Notes: a model not told the origin generated them from the letters alone. Positions 15,685 through 24,379 are shown, numbered from the stretch's first letter. The stretch: DNA of 29,121 bases from an uncultured Clostridia bacterium (GCA_934247125.1 CAKQIZ010000015.1:1-29121), one strand, 5' to 3'. Numbers and translations: made by a program.

Positions 15685-17427
15685 ATGAGTACGATTAATA
15701 ATAAAAAAACTATGACCGTAAACGGAAGGCCCGTTCCTATCGAGGGCGAGAAAAACCTTCTGGAACTTATCCGCAAAGCCGGTTTTGAAGTGCCTACACT
15801 GTGCTACCATTCACAGCTTTCGACATTCGGTGCATGCAGGATGTGCATAGTTGAAGATAAAAGAGGAAGCATCATAGCTTCATGTTCCACTCCGCCAAAA
15901 GCAGGAATGGAAATAAAGACAAACACACCTAGGATCAGGGAATACAGGAAGATGATCCTCGAGCTGATGCTCGCTGACCACAACAGAGACTGCGTTACAT
16001 GCGAAAAGAGACGTGACTGCGAACTTCTCAATCTCGCCAAGCGTTTCGGCGTGGACACTGTAAGATTCGAGACTTACAGTATGGACGGAACCAAGGATAC
16101 ATCGTCCCCTGCTATCATCAGACACCCTGACAAGTGCATCTTATGCGGTGACTGTATCCGTATATGCGACGAGATCCAGAATGTCGGCGCTATAGATTTC
16201 ACAGACAGAGGTTCAAGAATGGGCGTAGGTCCTGCATTCGACATGCCTCTCGCAGAGACAGACTGCGTGAACTGCGGACAGTGCGCAGCAGTATGTCCTA
16301 CAGCCGCCATCACTATCAAGAGCAATGTCCAGGAAGTATGGGAAATGCTTAACGATGACAATACTATCGTTCAGGCACAGGTCGCGCCTGCAGTAAGAGT
16401 AGCTCTCGGCGACGAGTTCAACTTCCCTCACGGAACGAACGTGATGGGCAAGATCGTTGCAGCACTCAGAAAGCTCGGTTTCGACGAAGTGTACGACACC
16501 ACTACAAGTGCCGACCTCACAGTTATCGAAGAAGCGAAGGAGTTCGTGGAAAGACTGCAGAAAGGCGGCAAGCTGCCACTCTTTACATCATGCTGTCCTG
16601 CATGGGTGAAATATGCAGAAACCAAGCATCCTGAGCTCCTCGACAACATTTCGAGCTGCAAATCACCTATGGAGATGTTCGGTTCACTGCTCAAGGAAAG
16701 AGCTAAGCTCGATGCTGCAAAGAACAAAGACAAGAAAAAGGCAAAGGTCGTAAAGAATATAGCTATCATGCCTTGTACCGCAAAGAAATACGAAGTCGGC
16801 AGAGAAGATCTCCTGCTAGACAACGAGCGTGCAGTAGATCTAACTATCACTACTCAGGAGCTCGCTTCCCTTATCATCGAAGCAGGACTCAACTTCGAAG
16901 ATATCGAGCCTGAAGCTGTGGACATGCCGTTCGGTATCGGAAGCGGCGCCGGCGTCATCTTCGGCGTTACAGGCGGTGTAACTGAAGCTGTTATCAGAAA
17001 TGTAGTCGATCCTCAGAACAGAACTGAACTCGACGAGATCGCATTCACAGGCGTGAGAGGTCTCGAAGGAGTCAAGGAAGTCAAGCTGCCGTTCGGCGAA
17101 CCTGCTGAAGACGGCGACCAGCCTACTCTCTCGATCGCTATCGTAAACGGTCTGAAAAACACAGAAAATCTGATCCAGTCGATACAGGCAGGCGAAGCTT
17201 ACTATGATTTCGTCGAAGTAATGGCATGCCAGGGCGGATGTATCGCAGGCGCAGGCCAGCCGTTCGTTATCGGCAGAGCAAGACCTGAGAGATCAGAAGG
17301 GATCTACAATGCAGACAAGATGTCGAACGTTCGTACATCACAGGCAAACCCTGTAGTAGAGGCACTTTACAAAGACGGTGCGATCCTGTCGGGCCACAAC
17401 GCTCACAGGCTGCTCCACTACAAGTAA
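15685..17427 (+). CDS. hydA: [FeFe]-hydrogenase catalytic subunit HydA (bifurcating type)
   Basis: 580 residues; GGAGG lies nine bases before the ATG. N-terminal [2Fe-2S] (C40, C51, C54, C67), His-Cys3 [4Fe-4S] (HNRDCVTCEKRRDC: H99, C103, C106, C112), then two [4Fe-4S] clusters (CILCGDCIRIC from 151 and CVNCGQCAAVC from 194). The H-cluster domain has all three signatures: TSCCPAW (301-307), MPCTAKKYE (362-370) and EVMACQGGCIAGAGQP (511-526). The last has Ala for a usual Gly and Gln before GGC. With the NuoE- and NuoF-like partners this is a trimeric group A3 enzyme. It couples NADH plus reduced ferredoxin to H2, reversible in the cytosol. Maturases HydE, HydF and HydG are not in the window. 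Confidence 0.97.
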   Translation: MSTINNKKTMTVNGRPVPIEGEKNLLELIRKAGFEVPTLCYHSQLSTFGACRMCIVEDKRGSIIASCSTPPKAGMEIKTNTPRIREYRKMILELMLADHNRDCVTCEKRRDCELLNLAKRFGVDTVRFETYSMDGTKDTSSPAIIRHPDKCILCGDCIRICDEIQNVGAIDFTDRGSRMGVGPAFDMPLAETDCVNCGQCAAVCPTAAITIKSNVQEVWEMLNDDNTIVQAQVAPAVRVALGDEFNFPHGTNVMGKIVAALRKLGFDEVYDTTTSADLTVIEEAKEFVERLQKGGKLPLFTSCCPAWVKYAETKHPELLDNISSCKSPMEMFGSLLKERAKLDAAKNKDKKKAKVVKNIAIMPCTAKKYEVGREDLLLDNERAVDLTITTQELASLIIEAGLNFEDIEPEAVDMPFGIGSGAGVIFGVTGGVTEAVIRNVVDPQNRTELDEIAFTGVRGLEGVKEVKLPFGEPAEDGDQPTLSIAIVNGLKNTENLIQSIQAGEAYYDFVEVMACQGGCIAGAGQPFVIGRARPERSEGIYNADKMSNVRTSQANPVVEALYKDGAILSGHNAHRLLHYK

Positions 17428-17464
17428 TCCTGCTGCAGCATATATGCTGAAACTTTGATCATAT

Positions 17465-17525
17465 GAAAAGCTCCCCCGGCAAAGGCCGGTACATCGTACT
17501 GACCGCTCCGGCAGGAGCTTTTTTC
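17465..17525. terminator. Bidirectional terminator between hydA and the DUF6506 gene
   Basis: GAAAAGCTCC (17465-17474) pairs with GGAGCTTTTTT (17514-17524), with extra GC pairing inside. T-runs follow the stem on both strands, so it can end the hydrogenase operon (+) and the convergent DUF6506 gene (-). Confidence 0.75.
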
Positions 17526-17601
17526 GTTGTTTCGTTATTTGTACTTTGTCATCTGCATGATCCCGCATGATGTCTCCTGCGCCACTGCATCTGCCGGCCG
17601 C

Positions 17602-18174
17602 TCATTCTTTCTGCACCCGGCGGCTCAGATACACTTCTCCGCACGTTCCGACAGGCACAGCGGATCCTATGATCCTGTCCAGCATTTCCATCTTGAGCTG
17701 GTCGAACCAGCTGCACAGCTCTATGTAAGACACTCGCATCGCTACAAGCTTTACCGCAGCTTTCTTCGCCTGCGCCATATCGTTCACGAAGATCACCGTC
17801 GTGCATTTCTTGTCGGATTTCATCATGACGCCACGCGGTTTTTCCAGACCGTCCACCTTCACGATCACACCGTACTCCTTTGCCGAAGTGATATGGCTAA
17901 GCCTTGTGAGCCCGTTTATCGTGTACTGCGCCTTGCATACTCTGACGCTCTCTCCTGCGGCTTCACTTATCTCCTCAGCTGCCTTGTCGCTGAAATTCCC
18001 GCTGAGATCGAGCGCCGCGAATCCATCTCCGGCCAGCCTTGACGCATACTGCTTCGCAGCATCGACGCCATCCACGCCGGCCACCAGACCACAGCACTCC
18101 TCATTCTCAAAAACCTTCGAATACGTCTCCGGTGAAACACCCGGCACATTTATAAAAAACGCAAACTTGAACAT
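17602..18174 (-). CDS. DUF6506-like protein with two tandem modules
   Basis: 190 residues from the ATG at 18174 with AGAGAGGTG upstream, preferred over an ATG at 18195. I recognise the pattern of DUF6506 (usually about 100 residues). The N-terminal FKFAFFINVPGVSPETY with VAGVDGVDAAKQYASRLAGDGFAALDLSGNF forms one module. Residues about 96-190 form a second: YGVIVKV, TTVIFVNDMAQAKKAAVKLVAMRVSYIELCSWFDQLKMEMLDRIIGSAVPVG. The IELC and VPVG landmarks are kept only in the second copy, so the first may be degenerate. There is no signal peptide, so it is cytosolic; biochemical function is unknown. It is a single-gene unit, divergent from the FHA-FtsW gene. Confidence 0.65.
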   Translation of the reverse strand: MFKFAFFINVPGVSPETYSKVFENEECCGLVAGVDGVDAAKQYASRLAGDGFAALDLSGNFSDKAAEEISEAAGESVRVCKAQYTINGLTRLSHITSAKEYGVIVKVDGLEKPRGVMMKSDKKCTTVIFVNDMAQAKKAAVKLVAMRVSYIELCSWFDQLKMEMLDRIIGSAVPVGTCGEVYLSRRVQKE

Positions 18175-18239
18175 AAACACCTCTCTGAATATCACCTGCG
18201 ATCATTTCCGCCATCTGCCGCTCCCTCACCTTTTAACAT

Positions 18240-18268
18240 ATATTAGCATCTCGTTCCTTCCTTCGCAA
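18240..18268 (-). promoter_or_regulatory. Promoter of the DUF6506-like gene
   Basis: Minus strand TTGCGA (18263-18268), a 17-bp spacer and TAATAT (18240-18245) preceded by TGc (extended -10). Confidence 0.5.
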
Positions 18269-18313
18269 GTCCGCACTTTTCTGTATCATCACAGCAACGA
18301 CAAAAATCTTTAT

Positions 18314-18333
18314 TATAATTACTGATATATAAT
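18314..18333 (+). promoter_or_regulatory. Candidate -10 elements of the FHA-FtsW/PBP operon
   Basis: Two TATAAT hexamers (18314-18319 and 18328-18333) lie 30-50 bases before the start. No good -35 is seen 17 bp upstream of either, so only the -10 is proposed. Confidence 0.35.
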
Positions 18334-18363
18334 GTGTTTTAGAGAAAAGTAAGGAGAAGGCAT

Positions 18364-20505
18364 ATGGAACTCCTAAATACAGCGACCGGCATGGCCGGGA
18401 TATATTTTACAACAGCTGCCCGCTGGATCTTCCTGATCCTCGCGACATTCATACTGATACGGCAGATACGCTCGCTGCTGCAGGCTCGCAACCCGTCTGA
18501 GATATGGGCCTACCTTGGCTGTCCCGACGGCTCCAGCGTGCCGCTGACTCACTGGGAAAACCTGATCGGCCGAGGACGCGGATGCGATATCATCCTGAAT
18601 CTCAACAGCGTTTCCAGAAGCCACGCCACATTGATAAGAGACTCTGACGGCATATGGAAATACAATGACCTCGATTCGAAAAACGGTTCAAAGATCAACG
18701 GCAGACCTGTATCTGAGCCGACCGTCCTCAAGGCCGGCGACATACTGAGCATAGGAGGCTCGGACTTCACGCTCTATCCTGTAAGTCTGCAGGAGCGCAT
18801 GGCCAATATCGAGAAACGAAAGCGAAAAAGCCGCCCGGTATCCCCGTGGCCGTCGCTCATCGCGCTGACGATATTCCAGATGCTGACGATCATGCAGTTC
18901 AAGGTCTCTCTCGGCGAAGACTTTCCTGCGAACCTGCCGATGGCGTTTTTCCTGCTGTGCGGACTGATGTGGTTCTACGTGATCTTCATGCGCATGCTCA
19001 GGAGAGTCGGCTTCGAGATGGAGATCATCGCGTTTTTTCTCTCTACGCTGAGTCTTGCAGTCACCGCTTCTTCATATCCGGGATCGGTGTTCAAACAGGC
19101 AGTGTGCGTAGTGCTGGGGCTTGCTCTGTTCTTCGGGCTCTGCTGGTATCTGCGCGACCTTAACAGAGCAAAGAAAATAACATACATACTCATGGGCGTC
19201 AGCGTGTTCCTGCTGATAATCAACCTCGCCCTCGGAACTATAAAATACGGAGCTCAGAACTGGGTGCAGATCGGAGGATTTTCCTTCCAGCCTTCGGAAC
19301 TCGTAAAAATAGTCTTCGTATATGTAGGTGCTGCAACACTTGACGAACTGCAGCAGAAGAAAAACCTGACCATATTCATGGCGTTTTCCGTCTTTTGCCT
19401 GGGATGTCTGGCGATCATGGGTGACTTCGGTACCGCAATGATATTCTTCGTGACATTCCTTGTGATCTCATTCCTGCGAAGCGGCGACTTCTCAAAGCTG
19501 ATACTGATCGTCGGGGCTGCAGGTCTGATGGGGCTCATGATACTCCGATTCAAACCTTATATCGGAGCCCGCTTTGCAACGTGGGGCCATGTGTGGGACG
19601 ATCCTACGGGCGGCGGTTTCCAGCAGGTGCAGACGATGACGGCTGCCGCCAGCGGCGGACTGCCGGGACTGGGCGCAGGCGAAGGCAACCTCAGCGATGT
19701 GGCTGCCGCCAGCACTGACCTGGTATTCGGCCTGCTCAGTGAAGAATGGGGACTGATAATAGCGATACTCACAGTACTCTGCATAATAACGCTCGGCGTC
19801 TTTGCAGTAAGAGCGATAATCGCCGGAAGATCCACGTATTACAGCATCGCAGCCTGTGCCGCGACCTCGATGTTCATCTTCCAGGCGATACTCAACGTGT
19901 TCGGCTCCGTCGACCTGCTCCCTCTGACCGGCGTCACCTTCCCTTTCGTATCGTCGGGAGGAACAAGTATGATCGCCTCGTGGGGACTGCTGGCATTTCT
20001 TAAAGCCGCGGATACACGGCAAAATGCCAGCTTCGCGATACGACTCGACAAGAAGGGTGAATTCGAACAGGAGCTCGAAGGCGGAGGGATGGAGGATCCT
20101 GAAGAGATATTCCGCGCAGTTCCGAAGGCCGCGCCTAAAAAGCGCACGAACCGCAGACCTGCGCCTGACCGCAGATTCGAAGATACTACGGTAGTCAGCA
20201 AATCACAGAGCAGCAGGGATAAACCGATCCGCTACACGGACTTTTCCGACGAGGATTTTTTTGAAAGCTTCGAGCATCCCCCGGCACGGCCGGCACAGCG
20301 CTCTGCAGGAAGCACTGCTTCACCGCATCATGCACAGCAGGCACGCCCTTCTGCGCCTGCGCGTTCCAGGCAGCCTGACACTCAGAGCCGCCGTGCGCCG
20401 GCAAAACATCCATCCGTATCAGACAGAAGCTCCGGAAACAACGGACATGATACTGACTCAAGACCGCTGACACTGGAAGATTTATTTGGAGACGATGATA
20501 AATGA
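18364..20505 (+). CDS. FtsW/RodA/SpoVE-family glycosyltransferase with N-terminal FHA domain
   Basis: 713 residues; AAGGAG precedes the ATG. Layout: a membrane helix (about 16-34); an FHA domain (about 50-140) with the phosphothreonine-binding features LIGRGRGCDI, NSVSRSHATL and DLDSKNGSKINGR; about ten membrane segments of the SEDS family (160-550); then a hydrophilic Arg/Pro/Ser-rich tail (about 560-713). SEDS landmarks are present: NWVQIGGFSFQPSELVK, DFGTAMIFF, DLVFGLLSEEWG and PLTGVTFPFVSSGGTSM. SEDS proteins polymerise lipid II and work with a class B PBP, encoded here by the overlapping next gene. The fused FHA suggests recruitment or control by Ser/Thr kinase phosphorylation, as inferred from actinobacterial fhaB-rodA-pbpA-pknB loci. 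No kinase is in the window. RodA versus FtsW role is not decided. Confidence 0.93.
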   Translation: MELLNTATGMAGIYFTTAARWIFLILATFILIRQIRSLLQARNPSEIWAYLGCPDGSSVPLTHWENLIGRGRGCDIILNLNSVSRSHATLIRDSDGIWKYNDLDSKNGSKINGRPVSEPTVLKAGDILSIGGSDFTLYPVSLQERMANIEKRKRKSRPVSPWPSLIALTIFQMLTIMQFKVSLGEDFPANLPMAFFLLCGLMWFYVIFMRMLRRVGFEMEIIAFFLSTLSLAVTASSYPGSVFKQAVCVVLGLALFFGLCWYLRDLNRAKKITYILMGVSVFLLIINLALGTIKYGAQNWVQIGGFSFQPSELVKIVFVYVGAATLDELQQKKNLTIFMAFSVFCLGCLAIMGDFGTAMIFFVTFLVISFLRSGDFSKLILIVGAAGLMGLMILRFKPYIGARFATWGHVWDDPTGGGFQQVQTMTAAASGGLPGLGAGEGNLSDVAAASTDLVFGLLSEEWGLIIAILTVLCIITLGVFAVRAIIAGRSTYYSIAACAATSMFIFQAILNVFGSVDLLPLTGVTFPFVSSGGTSMIASWGLLAFLKAADTRQNASFAIRLDKKGEFEQELEGGGMEDPEEIFRAVPKAAPKKRTNRRPAPDRRFEDTTVVSKSQSSRDKPIRYTDFSDEDFFESFEHPPARPAQRSAGSTASPHHAQQARPSAPARSRQPDTQSRRAPAKHPSVSDRSSGNNGHDTDSRPLTLEDLFGDDDK

Positions 20506-21845
20506 AAAAGATAGAAAAACGCGCTATAATGTGCCTGCTTCTGGCATTCGTGCTCCTCACCGGAGTCGGGATTTTTTCATACAGATACGTCGCACACAGT
20601 GACGACTGGGCTTCATACGAAGGCAACCGCGACGTGTACAACGAAGGCGACCTTTCCAAAGGGAAACTCTATGATACGAACGGCACGCTCCTCATGCAGA
20701 ACACCCCTGACGGTATGATATTCAACGACGATGCATCCGTAAGAACTGCACTGATGCACATAACCGGAGACAAAGACAACAACATTTCGACCGGTGCAAA
20801 CCGCGCTTTTACAGACGAACTCATCGGTTACAATCTGATAAACGGAGTCTACTCCCTGAACAATGCAGGAAAAGATGTGACACTGACACTCGACGCTGAC
20901 ATCTGCGCCACTGCATATGAAGCACTCGCCGGAAGAAGCGGCACTGTCGGAGTATACAACTACAAGACCGGGGAGATACTCTGCATGGTCAGCTCACCTA
21001 CATACGACCCTGTCGATCCGCCTTCCGAACCGGAGGACGGCGTATATATCAACAGGTTCACATCTGCTACATTCGTTCCGGGATCGATATTCAAACTCGT
21101 CACCGCAGCAGCTGCGATCGAGAATCTTGATGACGCTTACTCCTGGGAGATCAACTGCACCGGTTCCGTAAGCTACGGCGGAGAATATGCGGTCACTGAC
21201 GTTTCCGCACACGGCACCGTTGATCTGGAAAAGGCGCTGGAAGTATCGTGCAACTGCTACTTCGGCCAGCTGGCTGAAAAGCTGGGACCTGACCTTCTTG
21301 AAAAATACACGGAAAAAGCAGGCCTCATGTCCTCATATGATATCAACGGTATCAAGACCGCCGAAGGTACTTTCGACTTTCCCGACAGCGGCATGAATCT
21401 GGCATGGACCGGTATAGGCCAGTGGGAAGACATGATCAACCCGTGCTCCATGATGGTCTACATGGGAGCTATCGCCAACGACGGCGAAGCGACTCACCCG
21501 AACATCGTCAAACCGACGACATTCATGGGAAAACAGATAGACAAGATAACGACTAAAACCACAAATATGATAGATTCGACGACTGCTGCATCTCTCACAG
21601 AAATGATGGCGAACAACGTAGTAAGCCACTACGGATCCGGTAACTTTCCGGGACTCAGCCTCTGCGCCAAGTCAGGGACAGCAGAAGTCGGCGACTACAA
21701 GGAACCTCATGCATGGTTCGCAGGATTCCTCAATGATGAAAGCAATCCTTATGCCTTTATCGTACTGGTCGAAAACAGCGGATATGGTGCTGATGTAGCC
21801 GGAGCTGTCGCAAATACCGTGCTGCAGGCCGTAGTGAACAGATAG
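20502..21845 (+). CDS. pbpA: PbpA-type class B penicillin-binding protein (transpeptidase)
   Basis: 447 residues. The ATG overlaps the stop of the FtsW-like gene (ATGA), so translation is coupled. A short cytoplasmic tail and one N-terminal membrane anchor (about 10-27) are followed by a small linker region. The transpeptidase domain has SIFK (Ser195-Lys198), SCN (Ser249-Asn251) and KSG in CAKSGTAE (390-392). It lacks the large N-terminal dimerisation module of PBP2/PBP3, and its length is close to mycobacterial PbpA. It should crosslink peptidoglycan strands made by the SEDS partner, on the outer face of the membrane. The two form a typical synthase pair. Confidence 0.93.
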   Translation: MKKIEKRAIMCLLLAFVLLTGVGIFSYRYVAHSDDWASYEGNRDVYNEGDLSKGKLYDTNGTLLMQNTPDGMIFNDDASVRTALMHITGDKDNNISTGANRAFTDELIGYNLINGVYSLNNAGKDVTLTLDADICATAYEALAGRSGTVGVYNYKTGEILCMVSSPTYDPVDPPSEPEDGVYINRFTSATFVPGSIFKLVTAAAAIENLDDAYSWEINCTGSVSYGGEYAVTDVSAHGTVDLEKALEVSCNCYFGQLAEKLGPDLLEKYTEKAGLMSSYDINGIKTAEGTFDFPDSGMNLAWTGIGQWEDMINPCSMMVYMGAIANDGEATHPNIVKPTTFMGKQIDKITTKTTNMIDSTTAASLTEMMANNVVSHYGSGNFPGLSLCAKSGTAEVGDYKEPHAWFAGFLNDESNPYAFIVLVENSGYGADVAGAVANTVLQAVVNR

Positions 21846-21858
21846 AACACACTCATGC

Positions 21859-21887
21859 TTTCCATTTTGCTGCAGATTTGCTATACT
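21859..21887 (+). promoter_or_regulatory. Promoter of the TSCPD-CDF gene pair
   Basis: TTTCCA (21859-21864), a 17-bp spacer and TATACT (21882-21887) with TGc directly before it (extended -10). Confidence 0.5.
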
Positions 21888-21921
21888 GTACTGAAAGCAA
21901 TACACAGGAGGACTCACAATA

Positions 21922-22212
21922 ATGAAATATGATTTTTCACCCAAAGGCGTATGTGCACGCAAACTCGAATTCGAGCTCGACGGAGATATCGTGAAAAACG
22001 TCCGGTTCAAGGGCGGATGCAACGGAAATCTCAAGGCTCTGGCCGCACTGACCGAAGGAATGACTGTCGATCAGGTCCGCGAGAAACTCCAGGGCATAAC
22101 ATGCGGGCTGAAAAAAACATCGTGCTCAGACCAGCTCGCACAGGCTCTTGCAAAAGCTCAGGAAATCGAAAAGAAAAAAGCCGCAGAATGCGACAGCCAG
22201 GCCGGCGCTTAG
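21922..22212 (+). CDS. Small TSCPD-domain protein
   Basis: 96 residues, AGGAGG ten bases before the ATG. Sequence start YDFSPKGVCARKLEFELDGDIVKNVRFKGGCNGNLKALAALTEGM, then ITCGLKKTSCSDQLAQAL. This is the stand-alone TSCPD domain (TIGR03905-like), related to the C-terminal metal-binding segment of vitamin B12-dependent ribonucleotide reductase. The four Cys are C11, C33, C61 and C68. The name-giving TSCPD motif is TSCSD here. It probably binds zinc or another metal; its role is unknown. The downstream CDF transporter starts 28 bases later, so a link to metal handling is possible. Confidence 0.85.
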   Translation: MKYDFSPKGVCARKLEFELDGDIVKNVRFKGGCNGNLKALAALTEGMTVDQVREKLQGITCGLKKTSCSDQLAQALAKAQEIEKKKAAECDSQAGA

Positions 22213-22239
22213 ACAGAGACCAGTCAGGAGATCGACATA

Positions 22240-23415
22240 ATGGGAAATTTTTTTATAAAACTTTTTGTAAAGGACTACAGGAACACATCCGACCCCAAGG
22301 TACGTGAACGATACGGCAAATTCGCCGGTGTAGTCGGCATCGTATCCAACCTGCTCCTTTGCATGATCAAGATACTCGCAGGTGTCTTTTCCGCCAGTAT
22401 TGCGATAATAGCCGACGGTATCAACAACCTCGCTGATGCCTCGTCATCTGTGATGACTCTGGTCGGATTCAGACTGGCTTCAATTCCGGAGGACAAGAAT
22501 CATCCGTACGGGCACGCCCGCATAGAATACCTGACGGGACTGTTCGTCTCGGTGCTTATAATCGTGCTCGGTCTGCAGCTGCTGAAAACATCCGTGGACA
22601 AGATAATCCATCCGGATCCTGTGCAATTCAGCTATTTGACCGTGATGATACTCATCGCCGCTATACTCATAAAACTGTGGCAGACGATGTTCAATGTCAG
22701 TATCGGCAAAAAAATCGATTCGGTCACTCTGATGGCTACAGGTGCTGACAGCCGCAATGACGTCATCGCGACAAGTGCGGTGCTTGCAAGCGTTCTGATC
22801 GGTAAATTCACCGGTATCCAGACCGACGGCTGGATGGGCTGCCTGGTCGCGCTTTTCATCGTATGGTCAGGGATACAGCTCGTAAAGGAGACTTCCAGCC
22901 CGCTGCTCGGCGAAGCCCCTGATGAATCGCTCGTCAGGGCTATCACTGAAACGGTGAAGCGCGAGCCGGGAGTGCTGGGCATGCATGATCTGATGGTCCA
23001 CAACTACGGCCCCGGCAAAATATTCGCGTCGATACACATCGAAGTTGACGCTGACGGCGATCTGGTGAAAAGTCACGACATGATCGACAACATCGAGCGT
23101 CTCGTAAAAGAATCGCTTCACATCGAATTCGTCGCCCACATGGATCCTGTCAAGGTCAACGACCCTCTGATAAACAAGATGCGCAGCATAATAGAAGAAG
23201 CCTTCTCGCCGCTCGAGGGCGTAGAAAGTATCCATGATTTCAGGATAGTTCCCGGTCCGACGCACATTAACATAATCTTCGACGTCGTTCTCGCTCCTGA
23301 CTGCAGATACCCGGAAACACAGCTTCGCAGGATCGCATCAAAGGCTGTCAAAGCCGTGGATGAAAAATATTATGTTGTGATAACGTTCGATAAAGCGTAT
23401 ACCGAACTCAGCTGA
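22240..23415 (+). CDS. Cation diffusion facilitator family transporter
   Basis: 391 residues, AGGAG before the ATG. Six membrane segments (about 28-205) are followed by a cytosolic tail. The metal-site residues are N62xxxD66 in TM2 (ADGINNLADASSS) and D170xxxD174 in TM5 (GADSRNDVIAT), with HPYGHARIEY in the loop after TM2. The zinc-type His of TM2 is replaced by Asn, so manganese or iron may be the substrate rather than zinc (inference from family patterns). The C-terminal part (210-391) is longer than in FieF and appears to hold two copies of the cytoplasmic dimerisation fold (VLGMHDLMVHNYGPGKIFASIHIEV, then VESIHDFRIVPGPTHINIIFDVV). Confidence 0.93.
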   Translation: MGNFFIKLFVKDYRNTSDPKVRERYGKFAGVVGIVSNLLLCMIKILAGVFSASIAIIADGINNLADASSSVMTLVGFRLASIPEDKNHPYGHARIEYLTGLFVSVLIIVLGLQLLKTSVDKIIHPDPVQFSYLTVMILIAAILIKLWQTMFNVSIGKKIDSVTLMATGADSRNDVIATSAVLASVLIGKFTGIQTDGWMGCLVALFIVWSGIQLVKETSSPLLGEAPDESLVRAITETVKREPGVLGMHDLMVHNYGPGKIFASIHIEVDADGDLVKSHDMIDNIERLVKESLHIEFVAHMDPVKVNDPLINKMRSIIEEAFSPLEGVESIHDFRIVPGPTHINIIFDVVLAPDCRYPETQLRRIASKAVKAVDEKYYVVITFDKAYTELS

Positions 23416-23427
23416 TCCTTACGGGTC

Positions 23428-24333
23428 TCAAAGATCCGAAATGCAGCCTGCTCTAAGCAGGCTTATTTCTTTTGCATATCCATCCAGCTCGTTCGGCGTC
23501 TCCAGTATGCACGGCAGGCCTCTCAGCAGCGGATGATCCACGAACCGCTGAAGAGCTTCATACCCGATGCACCCTTCGCCGATCCTCGCATGGCGATCCT
23601 TGTGCGCCCCGACAGGATTCATGCTGTCGTTTATATGAAGCGCGTGCAGCCTTTCCAGGCCGATGATAGCGTCGAACTCCCTGAGCACTCCGTCCGGGTC
23701 CCCTGCTATATCGTAGCCCGCATCGCTCACGTGACACGTATCCAGACACACACCCACCTTATCTTTGAGCTCGACGCCGTCTATTATCGCGGCAAGTTCT
23801 TCGAATCTGCCGCCGATCTCGGTGCCTTTGCCGGCCATCGTTTCCAGAAGCACCACCGTACTCTGCTCCGGCTTCATCACTTCATTGAGGAGCTGCACGA
23901 TCAGCTCCGTACCCTTTTCCACGCCCTGTCCGACGTGACTTCCGGGATGGAAATTGTAATAGTTTCCCGGGATGCACTCCATGCGCTTCAGATCGTCTTC
24001 CATCGCCATATGCGCAAAATTCCTGACCTTCTCCGTCGCAGAGCAGGGGTTGAGTGTGTACGGGGCATGCGCCACCAGTTTTGCAAAGCCGCGCTGCGCG
24101 ATGATCTCACGGAACCTGCGCACGTCCTCGGGATCTATGTCCTTTGCGCGTCCGCCTCTGGGGTTTCGCGTAAAGAACTGGAACGTGTCTGCGCCGATCC
24201 TCACGGCCTCCTCCGCCATATGCACGAAGCCTTTGACGGAAGACAGGTGACAGCCAATATGCAGCATATCGTTTTCTAATGCAAAGCCGGCATCTGCATC
24301 GAATGCCGGCTCCTTTTTATTGTTCACAGTCAT
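23428..24333 (-). CDS. nfo: Deoxyribonuclease IV (AP endonuclease, Nfo)
   Basis: 301 residues. Metal ligands of the TIM-barrel endonuclease IV family are all visible: [10 protein letters not shown] (H), [11 protein letters not shown] (H), LLETMAGKG (E), [13 protein letters not shown] (D, H), [22 protein letters not shown] (H, D, H) and LETPNE (E). It cleaves abasic sites and 3' blocking groups in oxidised DNA. The start used has AAAGGTG upstream. Most relatives begin at [10 protein letters not shown], here residue 23, so 22 extra residues precede the usual start and contain a palindrome. A start at Met23 (24267) is possible, but its ribosome site is poor. Last gene of the moa operon, 46 bases after the flavodiiron gene. 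Confidence 0.93.
   Translation of the reverse strand: MTVNNKKEPAFDADAGFALENDMLHIGCHLSSVKGFVHMAEEAVRIGADTFQFFTRNPRGGRAKDIDPEDVRRFREIIAQRGFAKLVAHAPYTLNPCSATEKVRNFAHMAMEDDLKRMECIPGNYYNFHPGSHVGQGVEKGTELIVQLLNEVMKPEQSTVVLLETMAGKGTEIGGRFEELAAIIDGVELKDKVGVCLDTCHVSDAGYDIAGDPDGVLREFDAIIGLERLHALHINDSMNPVGAHKDRHARIGEGCIGYEALQRFVDHPLLRGLPCILETPNELDGYAKEISLLRAGCISDL
23445..23474 (+). terminator. Terminator after the CDF transporter gene
   Basis: AGCCTGC (23445-23451), loop TCTAA, GCAGGCT (23457-23463), then TATTTCTTTT. It lies inside the last codons of nfo on the opposite strand. Confidence 0.65.
24285..24318 (+). terminator. Terminator-like palindrome inside the 5' end of nfo
   Basis: AGCCGGCAT (24285-24293), a 9-base loop and ATGCCGGCT (24303-24311), followed by CCTTTTT on the + strand. 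The sequence is coding on the minus strand (residues about 7-17 of Nfo). On the + strand no gene end is nearby, so it would stop antisense transcription or act as RNA structure at the nfo start. Confidence 0.45.
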
Positions 24334-24379
24334 ATTTCACCTTTGGATACTTATAGTCTGCATGCCTGCAGATCTGCGT

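Noticed and set aside
23533..24279. Long + strand frame of 248 codons
   Set aside because: Antisense to nfo, whose metal ligands are all in place on the other strand.
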